Shown: piece by piece, positions 10,247 through 21,670 of the stretch
Position numbering within the stretch: position 1 is the stretch's first letter
Layout: the number at the start of each line of letters is the position of its first letter
DNA from: Chalciporus piperatus
Taxonomy: Eukaryota > Basidiomycota > Agaricomycetes > Boletales > Boletaceae
Assembly: GCA_038093975.1 (NCBI GenBank)
Contig: JBBPTG010000131.1
Span: forward strand, 1-64,000
Length of the DNA stretch: 64,000 nt
Reading direction: 5' to 3'
The notes under the pieces: model-generated
What the model saw: only the letters and a program-made list of their open reading frames with translations
Told to the model about the DNA's origin: nothing
The model's database searches: none
Position numbers and translations under genes: made by a program

Positions 10247-10807
10247 CTAGGACTTGGAACAGCCTGCCATGAAATCGGAAAGTGTCATATTGTATTGAGC
10301 AAGCATAGCTTGAATTTCCGTGTCGCTCTCGGACTCGGTAACACTTGAGTCAGAGTCTAATAAAATGTGATGCACGACGACAATCAGCGACTTGGAGAAG
10401 TTTGACGGAACGGCGTGGGTGTACGTACCGTGACCATTGTGATCGGGAATAGTAGCAGGAACAGCACGGATGGAGCCGCGGCCAGCGGCGGGGGGTAAAA
10501 TCTCTACCAAAGTTTGGTCTGCAAGTGGATCGGAGGGAAGGGTGGGTGTGGGTGGAGGGCGAAGAGGCGGCGAGGGCCGAATTTCAATAATCTGCAGTGG
10601 GAAGGGTTAATTTTTTTGCTGCGCGGTGTTCACTTCGCAAGGAAAAAAAAAGAATACCAGAGGGCCGGGAAATTCGGGTGTGTGGACACATCGGATGACT
10701 TCATAGTACTTGAGTGGGATTTCGAGGATTAATTTGTTCTCGAAGAGATCTTTGAAGAGGCGAGTAGGAGACATCGGCGGGGACTCGGAGTTGTTGGACA
10801 TCATCAT
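10247..10807 (-). CDS. Small two-exon gene beside the Plavaka transposase, unassigned
   Basis: Exon 1 starts MMMSNNSESPPMSPTRLF at 10807 and ends at about 10658 (EFPGPL). After a GT-AG intron ending at about 10588, the second exon continues in frame through IIEIRPSPPLRPPP and ADQTLVEILPPAAG to a stop at 10247. The C-terminus is acidic then hydrophobic (SDSSVTESESDTEIQ, MTLSDFMAG). I recognise no family. It lies convergent with the transposase, 172 bases past its stop, so it could be a further ORF of the same transposon or a host gene. A shorter alternative second exon is possible. Confidence 0.45.
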
Positions 10808-11903
10808 TGATGTGGGCGTCAGCGAGAAGAAACGTCTGCGAAGCGGCGAGTTACTTATTTATCTCGCCGGCGGTGCGTGTGCTATGTGCACGATTTGGTG
10901 AGATCAAGAGTCAGCAATGATGCCTAGTGGTAACGTACCTCCGTCGATTTTTTGCCTGCGAGCCGAGGCGCTGGTTCGAGACAGCGGGATGGCAGATAGA
11001 ACACTGCGTGGGATGGCTTACCTTGGCGCACATATGCGTCACAATGCGCCGGAATGTGAGCATTCCATCACATTTGTGATCCTATGCGGATTTGGGGTTT
11101 TCCTGATGACCTCGCTTCTCACGCAAAGACTAAATCCTACGACGCCTCGTGCCTCGGCTACGTAGGTCACCATCTAACGCGATTTCTGAAGCGGGAACAG
11201 CGTGGTCCCAATGTTTCCCTTCACGAGTATCACACAATTTCTTTTTCTAGATTCTACTACTTGGAGGAGCGAAAAGAACCTGTCATTATGGTTTCTTATG
11301 ATGTCCAAGTTGCGAAGAACATCACCAAGATCGTTTCTGCCCACTTTCCTCACTTGGGCCTCATCATTGATAACATTGAGTTCGACGCCATCGTGCTGCC
11401 TGACCCCCATTTTCGTGGTTGTAGTGTGACTGGCAATAGTTCAAACCCTTCCGGGCTCGCATCATGCGGTCCGCATATCAGTGTTACCAAAGCTGGCATT
11501 TGAAACATAAACCTGGGAGACGGACAAGAAGGTGAAGGTTGTTGATACCTTTCCCGGTATCGTCCCTACAGCTGGGAGCTCCAGGGCTGTAGCCCCGACA
11601 TCCACAGGCATCGTGTTGGAATGAGTGAATGCATGAGCTATATATATTATCTTTGTCTCCGTTTATCTTGATCCCCGGTGAGTGGACACAGTCTCAGTCT
11701 AATCGTCACCTCGATCTTTACAAGTAAACCAGTCATGTAATCTATCTGTTACCATTACGAAAAATCTATCCTTAGGGAACCCTGTACGGTATCAGTCTCA
11801 ACCTTGCGAAACTCTGGATCGAGGAAAGAGCGACCACCTAGGAAGTTAAAGAACGAATAGTTGTGAACAATAGCGCAAAAACGCTCCTCCGTGATGTTCA
11901 TGC
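10808..11903. other. No recognisable gene (possible transposon remnant)
   Basis: Short frames exist on both strands, the longest at 11084-11503 (+) with 139 codons and a 78-codon frame opposite. Neither shows a domain I know. An AT-rich TATATATATTA stretch lies near 11640. The region may contain the right end of the Plavaka element, but I could not identify terminal repeats. Confidence 0.4.
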
Positions 11904-14181
11904 TCACCGCCGCTTTTCGCCGGCGCTCCCACTCGTGCTTCCATTCCCATTCCTGTTCACGCTCCCGTTTATGCTTCCGAGGGTGCTTGCACGCCCGCTC
12001 GTATCCCTCGCATCCTGTTTCTTGTCGACAGGCAAGAGAAGCGGCGAGGATAGCGCGCTAAACGTTGACGCACGCCGCATAGTGCCCAGCTCGTCCACCC
12101 CACCAACACCGCCCGCACGTGTTCTCGGCATAGTTGCAGCCGGATCTAGATACGACCCGCGTCCCAAGGGTGACAGGAACATCGGGGACAGAGCAGGGGA
12201 AACAGCACGTCCCGCCACACTCCCTGCTCCTCCCGCACCCATACGGCCGATGGGAACCACACTCCCCCGTGGCTCCACCATCTTCTGAAACGCCACGAGC
12301 ATCATAAAAGCGTCGTTCCCCGCATTGTTAAGCGCAAACCGCGCCGATTGCTCGTTTCCTAGCCCGAGGGAATGTAAGAGCCCTCCGAGACTGAGGAGAA
12401 CGTTCGGGGCACGGGGTTTGTTGGTTTTGCGGTCCGCCATCGGACCTCGTTCACCGGTTGCGAAGAGCCCGCGCTCGAGGAGCGAAACGTCGATCGTGAG
12501 TACGTTGTTTGGGAGTTCTATGTGTGGCACGAAACACGAAATGTTATTGGGTAAGAGTGGTGGAGTTACAAAAGGCAAAAGGGGGAGGAGGCCCACACTC
12601 ACTGATCTTCATTTCTTCCATCCGCTGGATGTCCAACCCGATGCCATGACCGACGAGGACGAGGTCGTTGGCAACCGTCTCTGAATCAGGACTGACGAGA
12701 CTACTGTCAAGGGGTCAGCCACGTTTGCTTCCCAATCCACGGAGTGCATTGCGCTGACAGCTCACCTGAACACAGATTGAATGATGCGCGGCAGCTTCGC
12801 CTTCTGTATAACCTGACTTTCCCCAAACTGCGTTACACCCACCACACCCACACATGGTCCGACCATTTCAGAAACAAAGTCAACGGCTCACGTCAGTAAG
12901 GCACGCTAACCCCAGTAACACCGGTCTAGAGACTCACCGCATACTGAACCGAGCAAAGAAGCATGCGTTGGAAGAAAACGACAGAAATAGTGAGTCAATA
13001 AAGCCGCATGGGGTAGCGCAAGACCCTGAAGGTGTAGAGAGGGCGCACCTGCCAGGATACGCTCGGAGAGGGCTTGTTGGGTGTGTCCGCATATTCGGCG
13101 ATAATATAATGTCCTTTGCTGGGATGTCGTTAGCCCAACCACATCCACATGTCCGCCGTCGTCGGGACCACCAAACTCACCGATAGTTCGTGTCCGGTAC
13201 AGGTGGCCACGCACCAGCACTAAACCAAATGGAACATGTCATCAGCACTCAACTGGGTTAGCACAGAAGAAGAAACAGCAACGTACGCCCCGAGATGTTC
13301 ACATCTCACCGCCGCATAACCCCACTCAATACACGACCTCTCGTTTCTCTCCAAGCATTCGAAATTAATCGCCAAAAACGTCTTATCCCTACCCCCCCAA
13401 AGCTCCCTAATGGCCCTCGGATCGCCACTTCGCACCCGCGCTTTGAACGCAGCGAGAGCGACGGCTGGGAGAGCTGCATGCAACTTTTTGTAGGTCGTCC
13501 AGTCAGAAACATGACGGAGATGACGTTGTGACGTTTCAAAGGGTTTGATGAGGAGCACGTTGTCAACCTGGGGCAGGGTTTCGCCGAACCTAGTGCACGG
13601 ACCGTAGAGTAGGCGCGCGTGTCGGAGATAGGACAATGCATGATGGCAATATGAATATGATGTGTGATTGTGATTGTGATTGAGATTTGCGAAAGACGAG
13701 TGGGAAGGACGGGGTGTGCGTACCTCGTCTTGATCATCTTGAGGAATGCGGCAATGGACGTCAGGCGCGTGACGATGCGCGCGCGTCCGGTCTGCGTGTC
13801 AGTAACGGTGATCACAGGCCAAGAGAACCCAAGGAACTGTTCAAACGTTTCGAAGAATTGGCCCCACGTCCGATCGTGCCTGCACCCAACAAGACCATCA
13901 CATCACCCATGCAACATGCAACATGCATCCAGCATCACGAGACATACACATCACAGCTATCAGCAAACCTGCATGTACGCGCTCCAAGGCCATACGTACC
14001 ATGGGACGCAGTGCAGTTGGAAGTAGCCCATGTAGGCTGAGTACACCTGAACGTTTTCAGGGGTCGTCAGTGACGGCGATGACGATGACGGTCACCATCC
14101 GTCGGGAGCAGGATGGAAGGAACGCACAGAATGAAGGTCATACTCCCAACCCTGAGGATCAACCAAGTGAAAGTCAGACAT
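11904..14181 (-). CDS. Gfd2/YDR514C-like protein with RNase H-fold exonuclease domain
   Basis: Multi-exon minus-strand gene. It starts MSDFHLVDPQGWEYDLHS at 14181 and continues with VYSAYMGYFQLHCVPW, HDRTWGQFFETFEQF, RLLYGPCTRFGETLPQVDN, FLAINFECLERN, WPPVPDTNY, HYIIAEYADTPNK, LVLVGHGIGLDIQRMEEM and a last exon with NNAGNDAF. The order matches fungal Gfd2/YDR514C proteins, whose core resembles DEDDh 3'-5' exonucleases. Motif I reads N-F-E instead of D-x-E, and motif III has Asn where His is expected, so the domain is probably catalytically impaired. A long basic, low-complexity tail follows. The family is implicated in mRNA export or RNA handling; the precise role here is unknown. Confidence 0.75.
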
Positions 14182-14585
14182 GTCTTCAAGTCGATCGGTC
14201 GGTCGTAAATGCAGGCGTACAGAGACTTAAGAGTCTCGCGCGGACACAGCCTACCCAGACGAACCTGTTTGCGCCAGGGAGGAAAATCGGGAGAGCCAGA
14301 AAACAGGGTTTTAAAAAGGATGAAGGTTATCCGTAAGCGCGTCTTATTGAATAACATTCCATTGGCGCATTACGGCTAGTTTGTCGGGGCTTCATTAACA
14401 TTGTCGAACGTGCTGCAATGTCGTACAACACCCGTCACAAGCGCAAAATATCCACTCGATGGGAAGGGCAGTGTGTCCTGGTCCAGTTTGGTCATCCGAC
14501 GGACGGATGGCGAAGTCGAATTGAACAGACAAAGCTTTGTAGTTTCATTGCGAGATACTGTATGTACATTTGCATCAGTTTTTCG

Positions 14586-15177
14586 TTACAGCTTAAATAA
14601 TATACGAGTCCGACTAGATGAGATTGAGTACGAAGCACCTATGAAACGAAGATGGTTAGCTTGGAGGTCTGAGATGAGGTGGAAGGGGGGGTGAAGAATC
14701 AGAGACTTGAATGGGTTCCCGAAGGAACAGCGTCCATAGTGCAAGCACGTCGCGGTTGCAATCAACATCCTAAAGAAAAATAGAGGATACTAAAAGTCGA
14801 TTCTTACCTGCGATTAGTTGGAACTGCATCGTCCTCCCTCGGTCGTACTGCGGCGTACTCGTCGATCGCGATCCACTCCCCGAGGGGCGTGACTACCCTC
14901 GTTAGCGTGTCGAGCAATCCTAAGAGAAGCAAGTCGAGTCAGTGTCCCGGTCTCCATCAAGTCAGTGCAACAAGAGAGAGAAAACGAAAAATCAGGTAAA
15001 ATAATCGCGTTCTTCTCCTCGCCTGCTTTGCAGACATCGAAGTGAGCTGAGTATACGAAGTCGTGTCATCCCAGGAAAAAAAAACAAAGAAAAAAAAACC
15101 GAAAGCCATGCGAACAACTCACCTCTTCTCCACGCACTTGACCGCTTCAGAATCACGCTCCATGAGACTTTTAACAT
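14586..15177 (-). CDS. Unassigned small spliced ORF between Gfd2-like and ubiquitin genes
   Basis: Three segments on the minus strand can be joined across introns with good borders. They are a short first exon ([18 protein letters not shown]), a central exon reading [20 protein letters not shown] and on to VPTNR, and a terminal exon to a stop at 14586. The central exon is the most protein-like. Another frame of the first exon ([19 protein letters not shown]) is equally plausible, so the model is uncertain. No family is recognised. It may be the relic of a larger gene. Confidence 0.3.
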
Positions 15178-15283
15178 CCGGCAACCCCCGAATCACACAG
15201 CCACCAACTATACAGCACATCCGCCTCTTGTTCCCACGCCCCATCGTCATCCAAGTGATTACCTCGCTCTCGTGTCCCATAGC

Positions 15284-15310
15284 ACCGACCGACCGACCGA
15301 CCGACCGACC
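15284..15310. repeat. (GACC)n microsatellite in ubiquitin leader
   Basis: About seven GACC units run up to three bases before the ubiquitin-L40 start codon, so they lie in its 5' untranslated region. Confidence 0.8.
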
Positions 15311-15313
15311 AAG

Positions 15314-15899
<586 letters not shown>

Positions 15900-16613
15900 T
15901 CGACTCGCCATTCGTCTCGCTTTCTTCGTGCGTTGCATGTGCGGACGCGCCGCGTAGATATGGGGTACTTAACAACGATCGGGCACGAGGATGCGGTTTC
16001 CTCTCTAGGGAACGTTTCGCCATGTACTTTATATCACACCTCATTCGCATATGCAACTCGTCATCTTGCGCATCCTGATTCTACTCGCGAGTGATATCCT
16101 GACACGAGATGGCCGTGCAACCTGGCATTCATGCACTCAATGATAATGAAATCACAGATAAACTAGGCGCGTTTATATGTTCAACAGTAGTAGGGACATG
16201 CAAAAAACGAGTGGACAAGCACAAACCCGCGGTTGGAACGAGTTTCGCTAAGGGAGTCATGAAGAAAAAGTTGAACATGACAAAAACGCCCAAGCAGCTT
16301 GCCGGGGTCCGAATCCCATACCAAATCATTCTATTACCGCGAAAGAAACAGCGTCAATGATATGAAATAGAGCGGAAATGACACAATCTGTCCAAGCGTC
16401 CAGTGCAAAAGAAACCATGTCCAATGATGGAGAAAGTACGTGCAATGACAGACAGCCGAGAATGACAAGTCCCCGTAGCGTAAGACAACAAACACCATCA
16501 CCAACAACGCCAGAGACCAGGAAAAAAACGTGGACGAGGGAAACCCGATAGACAGTCCAGCCAAAAAAGAACGAGCCAAGACGTTGGGTGACGAGGGTTG
16601 CAGATCGGGCCGT
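15900..16613. other. Ubiquitin 3' region, no recognisable gene
   Basis: An 83-codon plus-strand frame at 16109-16360 has no recognisable domain and is probably chance. The rest is expected to hold the 3' ends of the flanking convergent genes. Confidence 0.5.
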
Positions 16614-17465
16614 TTAGAAGACCACGGCGGCACCGACAACGGCAGCGAGAACCATAGCGGCAGCAGGCGCAGCGCCGGAAGCGATCTTGAACGATGCAGC
16701 ACCATTGCCATTACCATTGCTAAAGCTCGAGGGTGTTGCAGATGCAGATGAAGTCGCCGAGGTCAAAGGAGCAACCGTAGCAGGAGAGGAAACTGTTGCT
16801 GCGGGGGTAGTTGAGGTGCCCGAAGCCACGCTGGCGCTGGACACACTGACAAATCAATGAGGCCCAGATAACCCAGCCATGTCTGAGAATCACTTACGAA
16901 GACGAGGAGCTAGTGGACGCCATCGAGGACGTAGGGGTGGTAGCAGCACCGACAACAAAGTCACCGCTCTGAGCGTAAACCTGGTTCACGTTGCTACGTA
17001 ATAAATGGGGTGTAAGCAATCAAGAAATCACACCATATTCCCAAAGAGGGAAATTGACATACTTGGTGGCGATTGCCTCCACAGTGTAGCCGTCGCTATT
17101 TTCAACCAAGGAACAAGGTCAGCCACTGCTGCGGAAGAGCCGCAGAAGAAGGGGAGTTTAAAACGTACCCAGGGGGACATTGAGGAAGGGTGATGGTGAG
17201 GGTTCCAAGAGAGGTCTGAATGTTGTTGGCGACAGCGAACGTGTTGTGGAAAATGGTGTTGGCCAACTCAAGAGAGAAGAAGGGGGCATCGGTGGTGGAG
17301 GCGGTCCATGTGAAGGTAACTAAACCTCCAGTCGTAACTCCCGTAGGCGTGTTCAAGGTGAACGCCGAGACGAGCGGAAGAACGACGGCGAGCGTGCTGT
17401 CGTGACCGTGAGCACACGACGAGAACCACCACAAGAGCGCCAACCTACCTGAGCTTAGCGAACAT
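16614..17465 (-). CDS. GPI-anchored Ser/Thr-rich cell-wall protein, Kre9/Knh1-like
   Basis: Exon 1 is only 17 bases (ATG at 17465 to 17449). Exon 2 (17396-17169) and further exons add a Kre9/KNH-type domain. The protein begins with a signal peptide, MFAKLSTLAVVLPLVSAFTL. It continues NTPTGVTTGGLVTFTWTAS and LTITLPQCPPG, then EAIAT, NQVYAQSGDFVVGA, a Ser/Thr-rich stalk likely O-glycosylated, and a C-terminal GPI signal (NGAASFKIASGAAP then a hydrophobic tail). Such proteins sit at the plasma membrane or are bound into the wall glucan. Secretory targeting is clear; biochemical function is unknown. Confidence 0.85.
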
Positions 17466-17902
17466 TTTGATCGTTGAAAGAGGAGCACGACAAGCAAGGG
17501 GAAAGACCTGAAGGGAACTGTGGAAAGTTGGGGCCAAGAGAGAAATTGATGGCTGGCTTTTATTACGGCCTTGGTCTGAACACACATTGATTCCCACGCC
17601 GCCGTCGTGCGATGCCGATGCAGACCACGCGGGCATTCGGTCTCAGACGGGGCTTCACATCCATTCTGGCCACTTCCCGCTCCATCCCCATCGCTGGTAT
17701 AAACGACTATGTAAATAATACCGTACTAAAGAACCTCCAATACGTATTCTATCGAACGTAGACAGGCAGTAGAGCATCAGCACCCCTGGTGATGGGCTTC
17801 ATGAAGAAGACATGGATGACGATGACAGCTCCCGTGTCGTAAAAATGCCCTCACTTTGCCTGTCAACTTCGAGGCCAAGAATAGCAAGGCGTACCAACAT
17901 GG

Positions 17903-18909
17903 TTAATAGATCTGCGTGTGATGAGACGTCATTAACCCAACAGACGTACGAAAACGCGAACAAGAGCATTTACTAACCTCGTCAAACGGTCGCGTATCAT
18001 TGAAACAGCTCTCCCAAACCTCGTTAACTGCGCGTTCTGCAGTAGCCTCGTCAGGACAACTGGGATTCGCCCTAACAGACAATATAGCCCTCCGACGGAC
18101 GCAAGCCTGTGCACATCCAAAAATGTAAGGGTTTAGGGATCAAGGGAGTCAGAGACGGATATAGGAAACCAGTAGGGGAAATGATCCACCTGGTGCTGTT
18201 TCGAGAAAGAGACACGCCCCCGGCTGAGTTCACGCATGTATCTACAGTCCCCACTGAGACTGTTCGCCCGGATCTAACACCACGGGAGCAGCGCAGAGTT
18301 CTCAGCATCAGCAACGACGCTGAGTCAGAACAGCCGACCCACCTCACTGCATGCATGATGCCTCAAGTTACGCCAGTCGACGTTGAACTTGCAATGATCG
18401 TAAGCGTGCACGAGCTCGTGTGTCAGGGTATCCTCCATATTCTTCTTGGACCCGAGATGATTCTGGCACAACAGAATGGCCCCCTCAGGGTGAAATCCCC
18501 CTGAACGCGTGGCATCACATGGACCACAAATGACGTTTTTGGACGGCATTACACATCCTGATAATGCAAGGTGCTTCAGCATGAACACCACAGACGGATC
18601 TAGTCAGTCGTTCGGATGGCGTAATATCGAGCCAAGGCAACGCCGATTCGTAGGGAACGATTGATAACCGATGAATGATGAGCGCACGCGGAAAACACGC
18701 AGAAACAACGAGAAAGACGGACTGTAGTTCATCAGTTCGGTCTTCCATTTTTCGCAGCGAGCGTGTTGCTGCTCCTCGACACCACGTTCACGTTCTTCGG
18801 GTGAGATTCCTATGCCCGTCATTATAGAGGCCTTTTTTAGCCATCTTTGAAATGAGGGGGAGTCTCCTGAATCCGCGGGTGCAGCAGACGAGGAGGAGGA
18901 GGGATCCAT
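17903..18909 (-). CDS. ATP23: Mitochondrial inner membrane protease ATP23
   Basis: Five exons on the minus strand. Exon 1 starts [16 protein letters not shown] at 18909, and the intron 18600-18722 leads into [17 protein letters not shown]. The zinc metalloprotease motif [10 protein letters not shown] is present, followed by [41 protein letters not shown] and the terminal TRPFDEIY, where the last three codons form their own exon after a GTTAGT donor. ATP23 acts in the intermembrane space, processes the Atp6 precursor and helps assemble the F0 part of ATP synthase. Conserved cysteines fit oxidative import. The open frame runs further upstream to 19188, but yeast Atp23 has no presequence, so I chose the internal start. 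Confidence 0.92.
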
Positions 18910-19441
18910 GCCAGTCGGAATACAACGTTTGTGGTAGTCCCGCGAAATACTCAATATCCGAATTAGGAAAGACTCGACTTGAACTTCGTCACATCCATGT
19001 GCTTTTGAGGTCTTCGAGAGGGCAGCGGTGGAGCTTCGAAGTGGATCCTTAGTCCAATGCGAAACTATACCGCAGCCTCGCAGAGAGTGTGTGTGGAATG
19101 GTCTGAGTGCGGGTTTGTTTCGGAAATTACTAGCACAGGTGGAACCTACAACTCGGACGAGTGCCCAACTTCTCAGAGGTGAGTTCACGCAACTGGATGA
19201 TCCTAGGAGGTGATCTGATTTCTTCTACGGGACCCTCAGCTGTGTAATTTCTAATTCCTGTCAATGCGATAAGACGAACAGACTGATCTCATCCCGGGAG
19301 ACGCTCTCACGCCGGCTCTCACCACGACCACCAAATCTGCCGCTGCTCCCTATTGCGGGTGAGACAGCATGCTTTGTTTTCGCTGAGATCCTTCTGCTGC
19401 AGCCACTCAATCATTCAATCTTCGCCCCAGAACCCGAAACC

Positions 19442-19825
19442 ATGACTGAATTCTTCAGGAGGTCTTCTCATGCTTCCAATCCCGGTCGTGGCCATACTTT
19501 TTCGAAAGACTACATGGGGTTCCAACCCGCTGACCCCAACGAGAAGGTTTTGGCAGAAACGCAGAATATGTTAGGTTCCACAGGGGAAAAAGTACCCAAT
19601 ACCCCCAACGATGCTCTGAACACTGGCGGCGGCCCGCCAAACGGCGAGATGCGCACCCAACAGTTGATTGGGCAGGATCAAGTGTCCCACACCACTCCTT
19701 GCAAACACTACCGTTTCGGCGTTGTTATTGTGGGTCGTGAGCTTACAACGTTCACAAGCACCAAGGGGCTCGCGAAAGTGTACGAGATGCAGTTGAAGGA
19801 CATCTTATTGCCAATTCGTCAATAG
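19442..19825 (+). CDS. Hypothetical protein, unassigned
   Basis: A single 127-codon frame begins MTEFFRRSSHASNPGRG and ends KVYEMQLKDILLPIRQ. The first half is polar and glycine/asparagine-rich. The second half is more folded in character (YRFGVVIVGRELTTFTS). No known domain is seen. It follows the divergent ATP23 start by about 530 bases, and an upstream exon may exist. Confidence 0.35.
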   Translation: MTEFFRRSSHASNPGRGHTFSKDYMGFQPADPNEKVLAETQNMLGSTGEKVPNTPNDALNTGGGPPNGEMRTQQLIGQDQVSHTTPCKHYRFGVVIVGRELTTFTSTKGLAKVYEMQLKDILLPIRQ

Positions 19826-20360
19826 GGATGTGGGCGAGGGACAGCATGTTCGTATGCTCAACATCATGCATCGATTAGTTGACTTTATTGTCATAGGGTA
19901 CCCGGCAGTTCATGACCGCAGCCCGGCTCGACGACGGGGAGAAGACACAACTTACGGATGCACTCTCGAGTCCCTTCCGCCATATTCTTTCTTGGCTGGA
20001 CTGTTCTGAACTACCTAACCCGCAGTCGATGGGTATGGCACTGAGGCACGCTAGTATCACCTAGAGTTGTTCGAGGACATCAGGTCACGACCATCCTACG
20101 TCAAAGGTGGCACTGCCAAGGCAAACAGACTCGGTGGAGGGGACACTTTGGCCTATGCCGACTGGCCCAAGTGATGCCAGGGCAGACAAAACGATCTTCA
20201 CGCTGACTTTGGAGGAGGGCTTGGGTTGGGAAGGATACCACGAGCCATAAGAAGGTGAAGAGCAGGAAGCTGTGCTCAACGAGGTGGCAAAGGGACTCGC
20301 CTGAACTTGAAAGTAGATATGTAGAGCATTATACAACCAACTACATGAATGTGAATACAC

Positions 20361-21361
20361 TCATTCTGGTGGATACTGTTGTGCCAATCTGTCCAACATC
20401 CCCAAAATATACTGCAGTTGACCTCTTCGAGCTTGCATATCGTTCAGCCTCTTTTTCAGGTGATGCAGCTCTACCAGTTGACGGAGTACTGTAGTTACAA
20501 TGTGAAGGCTGCAGAAGTGGATATTGGGATCGCCCACTTACTTTCCAAGACATCGGCATCACCGGTTTGAATATGCCATGCCCCGGCAACAGCTTGTGCC
20601 AAGGCCTGGGCTCGAAGGGACGGATCCCAACTTGAAACGGCACTCAATTCTTGAGTAGAGTGGGAAGTTGTCGGTTCCTCCATTAGCAGTAGAATCGACG
20701 CCTGGGGAGCCTCGGCCACATTTGTGGGATGGCGGGACGTGCGCGGAAATGGTTGAGAATTACGGGGAGGTGGCGATGCATCAAGGTCGATGCCTTGATG
20801 CAAAGTCTGTCTGGGCGACCGATGCTCTGTGACTTCAGAGACAGTGGCGGGATCCATCGTCTGACGGGGCGGTGGGGAATCCAAGGTGATATCAGTCGTG
20901 TCCTGGGGGGGTAATTGTAGATGAAGACGAGGGGGTGGGGATATATCCAAATCAATGACAGCTGAGCGACGAGGAGGTGGGGATACATCCAAATCAATGA
21001 CAGCCGAGTGACGAGGGGGCGGGGAGAAGTCCAAATCAATGCGAGGGAGTCGGGATAAGTTCGAATCAATGTCAGAGTGACGAGGGGGCGGGGGTACGTC
21101 CAACTCGATTATAGCTGAGCGACGAGGGGGCGGGGATACGTCTAAATCAATGATAGCTGAGCGACGAGGGGGCGGGGAGAAGTCCAAATCAATGCCAGGG
21201 AGCCGGGATAGGTTAATAGGGGAGGCATTCACATCGACCTCCTCGGGAGGTGCCAGTGCTCCAGTGTATCGTCGCGGTGGTGGGGATATATGAATATCTA
21301 TGAGGACAGGCTCGTACGCCGGTGTTGCGGTCGGCGGCGACGACACTGGCGTCAGTGTCAC
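20361..21361 (-). CDS. Disordered protein with IDLD/SPPPRR tandem repeats
   Basis: Two exons (21361-20542 and 20488-20361) join with a GT-AG intron into 315 codons. Residues about 20-150 are a tandem array of roughly 16-residue units on the pattern IDLDxSPPPRRSAV, at least seven copies, several nearly identical at DNA level. A variable linker follows, then RAQALAQAVAGAWHIQTGDA. The second exon codes a likely coiled coil (ELHHLKKRLNDMQARR) ending QQYPPE. No enzyme domain is seen. The regular SP/PPR spacing suggests a scaffold with phosphorylation or SH3-type binding sites, which is inference. Confidence 0.7.
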
Positions 21362-21670
21362 GTCACGGTCAACATTCGTTGGCCAACCTAATGCCTGTTA
21401 GCATTCGTGACAACGAAGGCCTATCGACGCCTATCCACCAACCGTCAGCTGGTTCCGGCGTCTCATTTTTGAGTGGGTCGTTGGTAACCGCGAAGTTGAA
21501 CAACCCCAGTTGCTATTTTAGGAACGAGCAATGTCTCCCCCTTGCAGCCTTAGTTCCTCTATTCATCTACGCGACAACGATCCAAAGAAAGAGACGAATC
21601 TGTCTATTGGTCAACGTTCCTTACAATACACGAGCGAGAGAAACAAAAAGACACCACCACAACGGCATCG

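Noticed and set aside
16109..16360. 83-codon ORF after ubiquitin-L40
   Set aside because: No domain, no sign of splicing partners, and a length expected by chance.
18910..19188. N-terminal extension of ATP23 as a mitochondrial presequence
   Set aside because: The extension is in frame, but Atp23 proteins normally lack a cleavable presequence, and the family similarity begins after MDPSSSS.
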